From Puniceicoccales bacterium (GTDB lineage: Bacteria > Verrucomicrobiota > Verrucomicrobiia > Opitutales > LL51), in assembly GCA_031266235.1 (NCBI GenBank), contig JAISBJ010000026.1, positions 1-12,656 of the forward strand: a stretch of 12,656 nt of DNA. Direction: 5' to 3'. The translations under genes were made by a program, and so were the position numbers. The first letter of the stretch is position 1. Each line of letters begins with the position of its first letter. This document shows, in pieces, positions 1 through 7,513 of this stretch. Under the pieces are notes generated by a model. That model did not search any database. It saw only the letters and a program-made list of their open reading frames with translations, and had not been told where the DNA came from.

Positions 1-233
1 AAATGGGACTGGGCCGCGCCTTCATCGGCCAACTTCCAGGGGGTATTTTGTTGTAATTTTTTTGTCAATTGCGCCGTGAGCGTCCCCGCGGCTTTGGGGC
101 AGAGGGAGCTATTTTTTACCGGTTCTATATAAATCGGTCCCGGGCCAGCGCCCGCCGATACCCCGCGGTGATAGGTCGCGCATCCCGAAAAACTCACCCA
201 TAAAAACGATAAAAAAAAACGCACGCTGCCCAT
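1..233 (-). CDS. lptE: LptE-like LPS-assembly lipoprotein (partial, C-terminus outside window)
   Basis: Only the first 77 codons are inside the window; the reading frame is open to the left edge. The start is the ATG at 233-231, 7 nt after the stop of the BamD-like gene, with GAGGG just upstream as ribosome binding site. The N-terminus (MGSVRFFLSFLWVSFSGC) is a short lipoprotein signal: one Arg, a hydrophobic stretch and a lipobox F15-S16-G17-C18, with Phe instead of Leu at -3. Ala at +2 fits outer-membrane sorting. After the Cys, an YHRG...GPIYIEPVKNSS pattern followed by a helix-like LTAQLTKKLQQ segment resembles the LptE family (lipoprotein, then an I-x-V/I-x-x-F/V-x-N strand, then the L-T-x-x-L helix). 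LptE plugs the LptD barrel and helps place LPS in the outer leaflet. The position directly after bamD supports this. Identification from a fragment is moderate. Confidence 0.62.
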   Translation of the reverse strand, partial: MGSVRFFLSFLWVSFSGCATYHRGVSAGAGPGPIYIEPVKNSSLCPKAAGTLTAQLTKKLQQNTPWKLADEGAAQSH

Positions 234-240
234 CGATCCC

Positions 241-1416
241 TCAATCCACTCCGCCTTCGTCCGCGGCGCCAACACTTTCGGACTTTATAAATGGCGTCAC
301 ACTCGCCCGATCCGTAGCGTCGACGCGGCCCTCCTTCTGGTCCATGATGCGGTCCATGACCGTCGCACCGTAAACAAATTCGTCGTTACTTTGGGGCTTA
401 TAGGATGGGAAAAGGAAGTCGATGGGCGTCGATTTCGGCTTCGCTCCGTCGAGTATTTCCCGAATTTTCTCCCGAGCTACCCGCGCCGCCGCCGCTTCGG
501 GATCGTAGGCTACCGCCGACTGGTAAAGGATCGTCGCCGCCCTTCCGTTGTAGCAGGCGTTGAAATAAAAATCGCCCAGCGCGACCTTGGACCGCACGAT
601 CGATTCCGACAAACTTTTCATCTCATTCCGAGCAAAAGGCACGCTTTCGTGGCCGGGAAACAGCAAACAAAACTCGCCGTAATAGCGCCGCGCCGCAGCC
701 GCCCCCCCCTGATTATACTCGTCGCCCCGCACCATGCTGCCGTAAATTTCCGCGATTTTCAAGTGAGCGCGGGGGGCTTCGACGGAACCGGGATAGGTGT
801 CGATGAGCCGCTCCAAAGCAGCGATGGCCAGATCGTAGCGCTTCCCGCGAATGTGCAAATCGGCGACCTCGATGAGGGCCAGCGGAGCGTAGTTGCTGTA
901 GGGCGCATATTTTACAACTAATTCATAATATTTTACCGCAGAATCGTAGTCGCGGAACCCCGGAATGGTCCCAAAGTAACGCGGCCTCACGCCCCGCTGC
1001 AGCTTCTTGGCAATCTCGAAATAACGCTCCACGGCCGGCATAAACCATACACTTTCCGGATAACGTTTCACAATTTTCGTAAACATTCGAATCGCCGAAG
1101 TAAACTGCTGATTGTTTTCATAGAGCAACCCGCGGGCATAGTAAGCGTTGGGGGCTTCGTCGCTCGTTTTATAATCTTCGCAAATTTTTTCATACAATTT
1201 TAACGCTTGTTTCGAATCATTGCGCGCCACTGCGTCTCGGATCTGGCTCAGCAAATCCGCCAAAGATATTTTCCACTGATCCACTACTTCCGACCGCCTT
1301 TTGCGCTCCCTGCGCGCGGACGCGTGCGACCTGGCAAAACACGGCAACATCGCCCCGATCATTACTGAAAACACCCCCAAGCGCAGCCAACTCAACATAT
1401 TCCGAGTAGCAAACAA
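241..1416 (-). CDS. bamD: BamD-like outer-membrane assembly TPR protein
   Basis: A 391-residue exported TPR protein. Residues 1 to about 34 form a signal peptide (Arg-containing start, hydrophobic 10-25, then FARSHASA as a likely cleavage area). Cys26 is preceded by M-L-P, a poor lipobox, so lipidation is doubtful, unlike E. coli BamD. TPR-like helix pairs follow: about 66-120 (LYEKICEDYKTSDEAPNAYY, AIRMFTKIVKRYPES), 157-180 and 192-228 (AIAALERLIDTYPGSVEAPR), the spacing typical of BamD/YfiO, which scaffolds beta-barrel insertion by BamA. The roughly 130-residue C-terminal extension is longer than E. coli BamD (about 245 aa). The start chosen is TTG at 1416, because GGAGGG at 1429-1424 is at ideal distance; an ATG seven codons in (1398) lacks a site. 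It lies 28 nt after fabH and 7 nt before the LptE-like gene. It could instead be another periplasmic TPR protein. Confidence 0.72.
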   Translation of the reverse strand: MFATRNMLSWLRLGVFSVMIGAMLPCFARSHASARRERKRRSEVVDQWKISLADLLSQIRDAVARNDSKQALKLYEKICEDYKTSDEAPNAYYARGLLYENNQQFTSAIRMFTKIVKRYPESVWFMPAVERYFEIAKKLQRGVRPRYFGTIPGFRDYDSAVKYYELVVKYAPYSNYAPLALIEVADLHIRGKRYDLAIAALERLIDTYPGSVEAPRAHLKIAEIYGSMVRGDEYNQGGAAAARRYYGEFCLLFPGHESVPFARNEMKSLSESIVRSKVALGDFYFNACYNGRAATILYQSAVAYDPEAAAARVAREKIREILDGAKPKSTPIDFLFPSYKPQSNDEFVYGATVMDRIMDQKEGRVDATDRASVTPFIKSESVGAADEGGVD

Positions 1417-1444
1417 ACCCTCGCCCTCCAGGCAACAAAAATTT

Positions 1445-2428
1445 TCATTTCCAGCGCACCAAAGCGGCGCCCCACGTTATCCCTCCGCCAAACGAAACCG
1501 CCAAAATTAAGTCGCCAGATTGTACCCGTTCCGCCTGTACCGCCTCGTCGATCGCAATGGGAATCGAAGCCGCCGACGTGTTCCCCGTGCGCTGCAAATT
1601 GATGAACATCTTCTCCTCCGAAATGCCGACCCGATCCGCAATCGCCGTAATAATCCGCATGTTAGCCTGGTGCGGGATCACACACGCCACGTCCTCCACC
1701 GCTAACTCATTCCGCAACAAAATGTCCTCGATCACCGCACTCATCCGCTTGATCGCTTCCCTGAAAACCGCCCGCCCTTCCATCCTAACGCAGCGATCCT
1801 TTTTTTCAATTTTTTCAATATCCGCCACACCCCAGCCAAGGCAGTATAAATCCCGCACGCAGCGCCCATCGGCCCCAATCAGGACGTCGAGAATGCCCGC
1901 GCCCGAGTCATCCGTGTCGCGCGCCAAAACGACCGCGCCGGCTCCGTCGCCAAATAAAACACAGGTGCTCCGGTCCTCCCAGTCGACGATGGAAGAAAAT
2001 CGATCGGCGCCGATGACGAGAACATTTTTCATGACCGGGTTGTTGAGGAGGAAATTGCGGGCCACGTCGATGGCGTAGATGAACCCCGAACACGCCGCAC
2101 TGAGATCAAAGCAGGGGATGTCCACGCACCCCAATTTTTCCTGCACAATGCAGGCCGTCGCGGGGAATTGCATATCGGGCGTCACCGTCGCCACAATGAT
2201 CAAATCGACGTCACAAACGGCAATGTTGGCATTTTCCAGCGCCTTTTTGGCCGCTTCGCAACTAATATCCGACGTCATCTCCGTGTCGAGACAGATCCGG
2301 CGCGACTCGATCCCCGTGCGCGAAACAATCCACTCATTGGTCGTGTCGACCATGCCCTCGAGGTCGGCGTTGGAGAGGACACAATCCGGAATGTGGGAGC
2401 CGATTCCCTTAACTATAACACGCTTCAT
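1445..2428 (-). CDS. fabH: Beta-ketoacyl-ACP synthase III (FabH)
   Basis: Starts type II fatty-acid synthesis in the cytosol by condensing acetyl-CoA (or another primer) with malonyl-ACP. At 327 aa it has the usual family length. The thiolase-fold catalytic triad is complete: Cys113 in the AACSGF motif, His253 in IPHQANMRI and Asn283 in GNTSAASIP. The N-terminal VDTTNEWIVSRTGIESRR signature and the C-terminal SFGGGITWGAAL glycine motif are also present. The ATG at 2428 lies 20 nt after the rpmA stop, without a strong Shine-Dalgarno (only GCGGAAA), so translation may be coupled to rpmA. Many bacteria have plsX before fabH; here the L27 gene takes that place and plsX is not in the window. Confidence 0.97.
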   Translation of the reverse strand: MKRVIVKGIGSHIPDCVLSNADLEGMVDTTNEWIVSRTGIESRRICLDTEMTSDISCEAAKKALENANIAVCDVDLIIVATVTPDMQFPATACIVQEKLGCVDIPCFDLSAACSGFIYAIDVARNFLLNNPVMKNVLVIGADRFSSIVDWEDRSTCVLFGDGAGAVVLARDTDDSGAGILDVLIGADGRCVRDLYCLGWGVADIEKIEKKDRCVRMEGRAVFREAIKRMSAVIEDILLRNELAVEDVACVIPHQANMRIITAIADRVGISEEKMFINLQRTGNTSAASIPIAIDEAVQAERVQSGDLILAVSFGGGITWGAALVRWK

Positions 2429-2448
2429 TGGACTTTAATTTCCGCGCT

Positions 2449-2694
2449 CTAGGCGGCGTTGACGCTGACGCGGCGGTGTTTCGCATCCCACTCCACGACC
2501 CCGTCGAGTAACGAAAAAAGTGTAAAATCTCGCCCCAGGCCGACGTTTTTCCCGGGATGCATCTTGGTCCCCCGCTGGCGCATCAAAATACTGCCCGCCC
2601 GTACCCTTTCGCCACTGTAGCGCTTCACGCCCAAACGTTTGCTGTTGCTATCGCGGCCGTTCCGCGACGTTCCTTGTCCTTTTTTGTGTGCCAT
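2449..2694 (-). CDS. rpmA: 50S ribosomal protein L27
   Basis: An 81-residue basic protein with the L27 signature: MAHKKGQGTSRNGRDSNSKR, then LGVKRYSGERVRAGSILMRQRGT and the HPGKNVGLGRDFTLFSL segment. L27 sits at the 50S peptidyl-transferase centre, with its N-terminal tail reaching the P-site tRNA. The protein begins directly with M-A-H-K-K, without the cleaved N-terminal extension seen in Firmicutes. A strong GGAGGAG precedes the ATG by about 10 nt. It follows rplU by 21 nt, the conserved L21-L27 pair. Confidence 0.98.
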   Translation of the reverse strand: MAHKKGQGTSRNGRDSNSKRLGVKRYSGERVRAGSILMRQRGTKMHPGKNVGLGRDFTLFSLLDGVVEWDAKHRRVSVNAA

Positions 2695-2715
2695 TTTTCA
2701 AATTCTCCTCCAATG

Positions 2716-3030
2716 TCAAGCGGAAATTGATTCAATTTTGATGACCGAAAGTTCCTGGCGATGCCCGCGGCGCCGTTCGTAGCCCTGGCGACGCTTTTTT
2801 TTGAAAATAAAAATCTTCTTCCCCCGCTTGTTTTCCAGGAGAATCGCCCGAGCGGATGCCCCTTCGACGTAGGGCGCCCCGACTTTCGCCTCCGGGCCGT
2901 CCCCGATCCATAACACTTTTTTTAAATTGATCACATCGCCCGCCTTCGATCCGGTATAGCGACCCACGAATAAAATATCGCCCTCGCGGATCATCAACTG
3001 CTGCCCCTGGGTTTCGACAATCGCTTTCAT
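2716..3030 (-). CDS. rplU: 50S ribosomal protein L21
   Basis: A 104-residue large-subunit protein that binds 23S rRNA. Family features are the MKAIVETQGQQLMIREGD start, the beta-rich middle (GDVINLKKVLWIGDG, VGAPYVEGASARAILLE) and the basic KIFIFKKKRRQGYERRRGHRQ block followed by the I-x-I C-terminus. The reading frame stays open upstream to an ATG at 3087 that would overlap lpxK. I place the start at the ATG at 3030 because M-K/Y-A-I-V-x-T-x-G-x-Q is the universal L21 start and AGGT lies just upstream. It sits 37 nt after the lpxK stop. Confidence 0.97.
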   Translation of the reverse strand: MKAIVETQGQQLMIREGDILFVGRYTGSKAGDVINLKKVLWIGDGPEAKVGAPYVEGASARAILLENKRGKKIFIFKKKRRQGYERRRGHRQELSVIKIESISA

Positions 3031-3067
3031 TCTACCTAATAAAAAGCATGCCGCGGAACACGCAAGT

Positions 3068-4297
3068 CTATTTTTGCATTTTTTCACGATTTTTCACCGA
3101 TTCCAGCGTCCGTCGCAAAATTTCTCGAACCCACTCCCCGTTCCGCAAAAATTGGACCTCCACACGCATATAAAAAAAAGGTAATGAAAATTGAAAATCG
3201 CCGGCAATGCGCACCGCGTCCTTTTCCGTCGTCACCAAAAAATCCGCTCCCTGGCTCCTCTCGTTGATCCGCGACAGCTCGCTGTGTGTAAAACGGTGGT
3301 GGTCGATGTAGCGCTTTTTGTAAATAATGTGGGCGCCGAGGCTGAGTATGAAGCGCTCGAAGCCCTCCGGCGATGCGATGGCACAAAAAATCGCCACCTT
3401 CCGCCCACGCAAGACCTCCAGCGGCCGCACCTCCCCCGTCGAATGCACCACGAAATAACAGGGTTTGTGGCAACATTCCACAATCTGCGCCCCGCCATTT
3501 ACTCGCCTGATTTTTTCCTCCAGCGCCCGGTCCTCCCGGCCATCCGACTTCGTCAGCAAAATGCAGGAAGCCCGATCCAAATGCGCCAACGGTTCCCGCA
3601 AAATCCCCCGAGGCAAAAGATAGTGGTTTCCAAACGGATTGCTTTTGTCCACCAGCGCCAGCCGCAAACTCGAACGCAGCCGCAAATATTGGTAGCCGTC
3701 GTCCAGTATCAGCACGTCCGCCCCCAGACGCCTAATCGCATAGCGCCCGGCTTTGACGCGATCTTTATCGACGACGACGGGCACGCCCTTCAAATTTTTA
3801 GCCAACATAAAGGGCTCATCGCCGGCGAGTTCCGAATCCAAAAGGACGTTTTCTCCGTCGCTGACGACCTTCGGCGGCTTATCGGGGGAGTGAGTTAGCC
3901 AGCGAAAAAATTTCCGGTACGACGGCTCGCCCTTGCTCTTATAACCCCGACTGATGATGGCCGGCCGCCGCCCCATCGCCCGCAGCAGCTTGGCCAGGTA
4001 CTCGGCCACGGGGGTTTTTCCGGTTCCGCCCATGGTGATATTGCCGACCACGATGACGTGGCACCCGAGGGGCTGCGAGCGGAGGTAGTGTTTGCCGTAA
4101 AACCAGATGCGCAGTTTGACTATTAATGTAAAAATAAAAGAAAAAGGAAGTAAAATGGCGCCGATGATTTTCGCGGTGAACGTATTTTTTCGGTCGTAGA
4201 GGACGTCGGCGATGAACTGCACGAATTTATCGAGGGCGCGCAAGGCATACCGCCTCTGTTTTTTAAAAATATAGCGAATTTTTCGTAAAATTCTCAT
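3068..4297 (-). CDS. lpxK: Tetraacyldisaccharide 4'-kinase (LpxK)
   Basis: Phosphorylates the 4' position of the lipid A disaccharide at the inner face of the inner membrane (Raetz pathway, sixth step). A hydrophobic membrane helix lies at about 44-64. The Walker A motif is at 89-95 (M-G-G-T-G-K-T) after the VIVVGNIT strand. The ISRGYK motif is at about 115-120. The LILDDGYQ motif (Asp199-Asp200-Gly201) corresponds to the catalytic Asp region. A conserved DHHRF and a late TTEKDAVR motif follow. At 409 aa it is longer than the E. coli enzyme (328 aa), mostly because of an extra ~40-residue basic/amphipathic N-terminus. The ATG at 4297 overlaps the holA stop in an ATGA arrangement, so translation of the two is probably coupled. 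The organism therefore makes lipid A. Confidence 0.95.
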   Translation of the reverse strand: MRILRKIRYIFKKQRRYALRALDKFVQFIADVLYDRKNTFTAKIIGAILLPFSFIFTLIVKLRIWFYGKHYLRSQPLGCHVIVVGNITMGGTGKTPVAEYLAKLLRAMGRRPAIISRGYKSKGEPSYRKFFRWLTHSPDKPPKVVSDGENVLLDSELAGDEPFMLAKNLKGVPVVVDKDRVKAGRYAIRRLGADVLILDDGYQYLRLRSSLRLALVDKSNPFGNHYLLPRGILREPLAHLDRASCILLTKSDGREDRALEEKIRRVNGGAQIVECCHKPCYFVVHSTGEVRPLEVLRGRKVAIFCAIASPEGFERFILSLGAHIIYKKRYIDHHRFTHSELSRINERSQGADFLVTTEKDAVRIAGDFQFSLPFFYMRVEVQFLRNGEWVREILRRTLESVKNREKMQK

Positions 4298-5385
4298 GAA
4301 ATTTTACTTCCCGGGGATGGTGTCGCGGGGGAATTAGTTCGCATGATTTTCAGCTGGAAGTATAAGTTTTCGAACACGGACCACGGGCAATCGTAATGTT
4401 CCGAGAGGGGGACGAGCGCGGCCAGAAGTTTGATTTGAAATTGTATCCAAGCGGACAGGGGGCATTTTTTGGCGATCGCCAGCAATTTGCCCAAATACCA
4501 CGGATTTTGCGCAAAAATACTCCCCGGTCCCGCGTGATCGCCCGCGCCGTAGCGTTCCCCGAGGCGTTCCAGGACCGATTTACTGATGCTTTCCACGCGA
4601 TCATTTTCGTAAAAAAAACGTAATTGAACCAACAGGCGCACGCGATTTTGCAGGGCCGCGAGCAGGGGTCTTCCCTCACCGTTATAAGAAAAATATCGCC
4701 GAATACCTTGTAAAAATATTTCGAAATTTTCTTCAAAAAACAAATTAATCGCCCCAAGAAAATCGCCGGCGCGCGCATCGACGACGATCGACTCGACGTC
4801 CTGCGCAGCGATAGGATTTCCGCCCCCGACGTAGAGGAATAATTTCGCGAGTTCGCTGTCGACGACGGCCAAATCATCGCCCGTTTTTTGTAAAAAATTT
4901 TGCAACGCCTCCGGCGTCATTTTTTTACATTCGCGGCCCGCAAGATCCAAAACATAGCGCTCGCCCCCCCCCAATTTCGGGGTATCCAAAATCTCTGAAT
5001 GGCAATTTTCCAGAAAATATTTAACAAATTTTTGACGTTTGTCGACGACGCCCGCCGTAATCAAACAGCCGACTTCGGGGACCTTTTCGAATAAATTTTG
5101 CAGCTCCTGGAGCCAGTCCAAAACCGCTTCGTTGCGACTGATTTTGGCGTCGCTCAAAAAAGAGACGCCGCGATACCACACCAATTTCCTGCCGGAAAAA
5201 AACGAAACCGTGCGGAGCGCCTCGCATACACGCCGCAATTCCTGAACCGCCTCAAAAATTTTGTCCGCATCGCTCCCGATCACCTCAATCTCAGCGGCCC
5301 CAAACGATTGCACGACCTCAGCTCCACGCTTCGCGATACTAAAATGATCGCCCCCCGCAACGAAAAATTTTGACTCTAATATCAC
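4294..5385 (-). CDS. holA: DNA polymerase III delta subunit (HolA)
   Basis: A 363-residue protein matching the delta subunit of the clamp loader, which opens the DnaN ring during loading. It is an AAA+-fold protein without a functional P-loop, as is normal for delta. Recognisable parts are the ALRTVSFFSGRKLVWYRGVSFL segment (family pattern: small-F-S-x-x-R-x-V-x-x-x-x-x-F-L), the LITAGVVDKRQKFVKYF stretch in the D-x-R/K-x-K/R-x-x-K region, the acidic/hydrophobic AVVDSELAKLFLYVGGG helix, and the C-terminal collar domain with RVRLLVQLRFFYENDR. The start is GTG at 5385, with only GAAAG upstream; no ATG lies nearby. It overlaps lpxK by 4 nt. Sequence divergence in this family is high, so the name rests on pattern and length. 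Confidence 0.83.
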   Translation of the reverse strand: MILESKFFVAGGDHFSIAKRGAEVVQSFGAAEIEVIGSDADKIFEAVQELRRVCEALRTVSFFSGRKLVWYRGVSFLSDAKISRNEAVLDWLQELQNLFEKVPEVGCLITAGVVDKRQKFVKYFLENCHSEILDTPKLGGGERYVLDLAGRECKKMTPEALQNFLQKTGDDLAVVDSELAKLFLYVGGGNPIAAQDVESIVVDARAGDFLGAINLFFEENFEIFLQGIRRYFSYNGEGRPLLAALQNRVRLLVQLRFFYENDRVESISKSVLERLGERYGAGDHAGPGSIFAQNPWYLGKLLAIAKKCPLSAWIQFQIKLLAALVPLSEHYDCPWSVFENLYFQLKIMRTNSPATPSPGSKIS

Positions 5386-5401
5386 CTTTCTTTAAAAATT
5401 T

Positions 5402-5438
5402 GTAAAAATAAATAAAAACAACGGCCACTTCGGGCGGT
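5402..5438 (-). terminator. Possible weak terminator or attenuator after the DUF502 gene
   Basis: On the minus strand a short hairpin ACCGCC / GGCCGT (one C-C mismatch, loop CGAAGT) is followed by a T-rich run (TGTTTTTATTTATTTTTAC). It starts about 33 nt after the DUF502 stop, inside the 86-bp gap before holA, the widest gap within this gene run. The stem is short and mismatched, so it may only attenuate transcription or be chance. Confidence 0.3.
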
Positions 5439-5471
5439 CTTTGGGTGAATTATTTTACGATATTTTCATAA

Positions 5472-6137
5472 TCAATCCCCCTCCTTTGGTAACAATCCCA
5501 GCCCCTGGACTTCCTTCGCCACATATTCCGGATTAACTAGCCCCCCGGAAATGATCATCTTCATCCCGTCGGAAACCGTCATTTCTAAAAAAATAATGTC
5601 CTCCCGGGGCACCAACAGCAAAAATCCGCTCGTCGGATTGGGCGTGGTCGGTAAAAAAACATTTACAACCGTCTCCTTCGTCTTGATCTGCACCTCCCCG
5701 TGCGTCTCGCCCGACACAAAACCAATCGCGTATATCCCCTTGTGCGGATACTCGATCAGCACCGTTTTCTGAAAAACCGCCTCCTGATTCTTGCTAAACG
5801 TCTCGACCACCTGCTTGACCATTTTGTAAACACTATTTACAAATGGCACCCGATCAATCAGCCGCTCCGTCAGCCGTATGGTCGTCTTCCCCAAAAAATA
5901 TTTGGACAAAAATCCGAGCACCGTAATAATCCCCACGACGAAAACCGTGGAAAATAAATTGACGATCGTATTCATCCAGAAGACGTCCGGGGTCGTCAGC
6001 CGAAAACAGTGCAACAAAAATTTACTCGCCGGCGCCCCAACGTGGTCCAATAATAATTGGACGACAATGGCCGTGACGCCCAGCGGCAAAAGCGTGCAAA
6101 GCCCCGCCAAAAACCAATTTTTAATCATCGTAAACAT
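5472..6137 (-). CDS. DUF502 family inner-membrane protein
   Basis: A protein of about 221 residues with two membrane segments near the N-terminus (NWFLAGLCTLLPLGVTAIVVQLLL, and TIVNLFSTVFVVGIITVLGFL). A conserved loop follows (TERLIDRVPFVNSVYKMVKQVVETF), then a soluble beta-rich domain ending in the family's VFLPTTPNPTSGFLLLVPREDI motif. This is the DUF502 pattern; the family has no established biochemical function, and I assign none. The start is placed at the ATG at 6137 because AAGAGG lies about 9 nt upstream and family members usually begin a few residues before the first helix. An ATG at 6167 would add ten polar residues. Confidence 0.88.
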   Translation of the reverse strand: MFTMIKNWFLAGLCTLLPLGVTAIVVQLLLDHVGAPASKFLLHCFRLTTPDVFWMNTIVNLFSTVFVVGIITVLGFLSKYFLGKTTIRLTERLIDRVPFVNSVYKMVKQVVETFSKNQEAVFQKTVLIEYPHKGIYAIGFVSGETHGEVQIKTKETVVNVFLPTTPNPTSGFLLLVPREDIIFLEMTVSDGMKMIISGGLVNPEYVAKEVQGLGLLPKEGD

Positions 6138-6223
6138 ACTCACTGACCTCTTTTTATTCGGACCCATGCTCCGACTCTACGAAGCAATAAAAAAACACAA
6201 CACCTTTTCATTTTACATTAAAT

Positions 6224-6652
6224 TTACATTAAATATACACGCCGCTCGCCGCCGCTTTTCGCCACGATCCGGACGCTCCGAGTCACGCTTTCCCGCAACT
6301 CCGGCAGATTTTCTACCCACTCCACAACCACCACATACGGCCCATGAATATATTCCAAAACACCGAGATACTCCCGCCCATCCAGGCGGTAAGCGTCGAT
6401 GTGGATCAAATTCATCGCGCCCGAATACTGCGCCATAATGCTAAACGTCGGACTCGTCACGGGCTCTACAACGCCGAGGGCCCGCGCGATTCCCTTCGCA
6501 AACGTCGTCTTCCCAACGCCCAAATCCCCGCGTAAAGCCACAATGTCCCCGTCGCATAGCAATCCGCCAAAAACTTCGCCCAACGCCACCAAATCACCCT
6601 CCGTTAGGCACACAACGCCCGCCGCCAATTCCTTCAACAAAATCCCAGCCAT
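6224..6652 (-). CDS. tsaE: tRNA threonylcarbamoyladenosine biosynthesis ATPase TsaE
   Basis: A small ATPase (142 aa) of the TsaBDE complex that makes t6A37 in ANN-decoding tRNAs. The P-loop is at residues 42-50 (G-D-L-G-V-G-K-T-T). Other family marks are TSPTFSIMAQY, HIDAYRL with Asp86, and VVEWVENLP with Glu111-Trp112. The frame is open upstream to 6751, but the family start and the overlap with the CPBP gene favour the ATG at 6652. It overlaps the end of that gene by 19 bp and has no Shine-Dalgarno, which points to translational coupling. TsaB and TsaD are not in the window. Confidence 0.95.
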   Translation of the reverse strand: MAGILLKELAAGVVCLTEGDLVALGEVFGGLLCDGDIVALRGDLGVGKTTFAKGIARALGVVEPVTSPTFSIMAQYSGAMNLIHIDAYRLDGREYLGVLEYIHGPYVVVVEWVENLPELRESVTRSVRIVAKSGGERRVYLM

Positions 6653-7365
6653 AAATTGTCGGGGAGCGTCAGCGCCGCTATAATTGTCATATAATTGTGA
6701 ATGCCGTGAAAAACCATGCACGGCCCGAGGTGGCCATAGCGCTCGTAGCACAGGACCAAAAATATCCCCATTATAAATAGAGGCACGAACGCCGCCAAAT
6801 TAAAGTGTAGCGCGGCAAATACTAGCGCCGTCCAAAACATGGCCCAAAACGAAGGCAGCTTGAGTTTGCAAAAACGGTAAAAAAAGTAGCGGAAAAACAG
6901 CTCCTCCGCAATCGGCGCCAAAATAACGGCCAGAAACAGAATCGCCCAAAATTGCCTCTCCTCTGTCAACCCCGAACGCAACAAAGCTATCAAAGGCTGC
7001 TCCGAAAAATTGATGTTCAGCGCATAGCGCAAACTCAGAAGGATTTTTTGCCATAAAGCACCGACGATCGTCACAAACGGGTAAAATACGAGCTCTCCGA
7101 CGACGCCTATAAAAAATATTTTTACGGGATCCATCCCCGACGGATCGATCGCCGGCCACCGCTCCCGCCGCGCAAACCAAAATAAAAAAATTATCCCAAA
7201 AATATACTGCAAACTCCCCACAATGCACAGCTTCATTACGGGGTCCGCTAAACGCCTGCCCAGTAGCACCGGCATCAAAAACGCGACCCAAAATAATCCC
7301 GCGATCGCTCCAAAAAAACGACCCTGTGTCATCCCGATGGGGCATAAACCCCGATTTTTATCCAT
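6634..7365 (-). CDS. CPBP family intramembrane metalloprotease (CaaX protease/Abi-like)
   Basis: A 243-residue polytopic membrane protein with the three CPBP (PF02517-type) motifs: E154-E155-x-x-x-R159 in APIAEELFFRYF, F183-x-x-x-H187 in FAALH, and H220-x-x-x-N224 in HGIHN. These residues form the membrane-embedded metal/catalytic site, so the enzyme looks intact. Hydrophobic segments lie at about 17-35, 45-65, 83-105, 138-153, 170-190 and 192-208. The substrate is unknown; bacterial members are linked to peptide maturation, immunity to bacteriocins or membrane-protein processing. The ATG at 7365 has AAAGGAA at good distance and a promoter just upstream. It probably opens the operon that continues into tsaE. 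Confidence 0.87.
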   Translation of the reverse strand: MDKNRGLCPIGMTQGRFFGAIAGLFWVAFLMPVLLGRRLADPVMKLCIVGSLQYIFGIIFLFWFARRERWPAIDPSGMDPVKIFFIGVVGELVFYPFVTIVGALWQKILLSLRYALNINFSEQPLIALLRSGLTEERQFWAILFLAVILAPIAEELFFRYFFYRFCKLKLPSFWAMFWTALVFAALHFNLAAFVPLFIMGIFLVLCYERYGHLGPCMVFHGIHNYMTIIAALTLPDNLWLGFC

Positions 7366-7385
7366 AATTTTTCCTTTCGAAATTA

Positions 7386-7414
7386 CATATAGCCCATCAA
7401 AAATAAAAAATCAA
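7386..7414 (-). promoter_or_regulatory. Putative sigma70 promoter for the CPBP-tsaE-... operon
   Basis: On the minus strand, TTGATT (7414-7409) and TATATG (7391-7386) are separated by exactly 17 nt. Transcription would start near 7379, about 14 nt before the ATG at 7365, leaving room for the AAAGGAA ribosome binding site. The match is 4/6 at both hexamers in an A/T-rich spacer, so this is a prediction only. Confidence 0.42.
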
Positions 7415-7513
7415 GACTTTTTTTTAAAAATTTTTCCCAACCAATCTCGCCGTAGATTAACGGTAAAATTTTTTACTTTTTTTGTGAATTGTCAGTAAAT
7501 TTTTAAATTTTTT

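Noticed and set aside
391..921. Plus-strand open frame opposite the BamD-like gene
   Set aside because: Shadow of a GC-rich coding strand; no recognisable motifs and a clear TPR protein on the other strand.
1318..1344. Lipobox in the BamD-like protein (Cys26)
   Set aside because: The residues before Cys are M-L-P, and Pro at -1 is not accepted by known lipobox patterns; an ordinary signal peptide is more likely.
3031..3087. Longer L21 starting at 3087
   Set aside because: It would overlap lpxK and add 19 residues before the universal L21 N-terminus.
3191..3898. 235-codon plus-strand open frame opposite lpxK
   Set aside because: Antisense shadow: lpxK motifs (P-loop, DDG, DHHRF) establish the minus-strand frame; the plus product is low-complexity and basic.
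6653..6751. Longer TsaE starting at 6751
   Set aside because: The extra 33 residues lie wholly over the CPBP HxxxN motif region in another frame and have no family counterpart.
7440..7513. Terminator after dnaN
   Set aside because: Only A/T inverted repeats (GTAAAA..TTTTAC) and a 4-bp CCGT/ACGG stem are seen; no stable stem followed by a T run on the minus strand.
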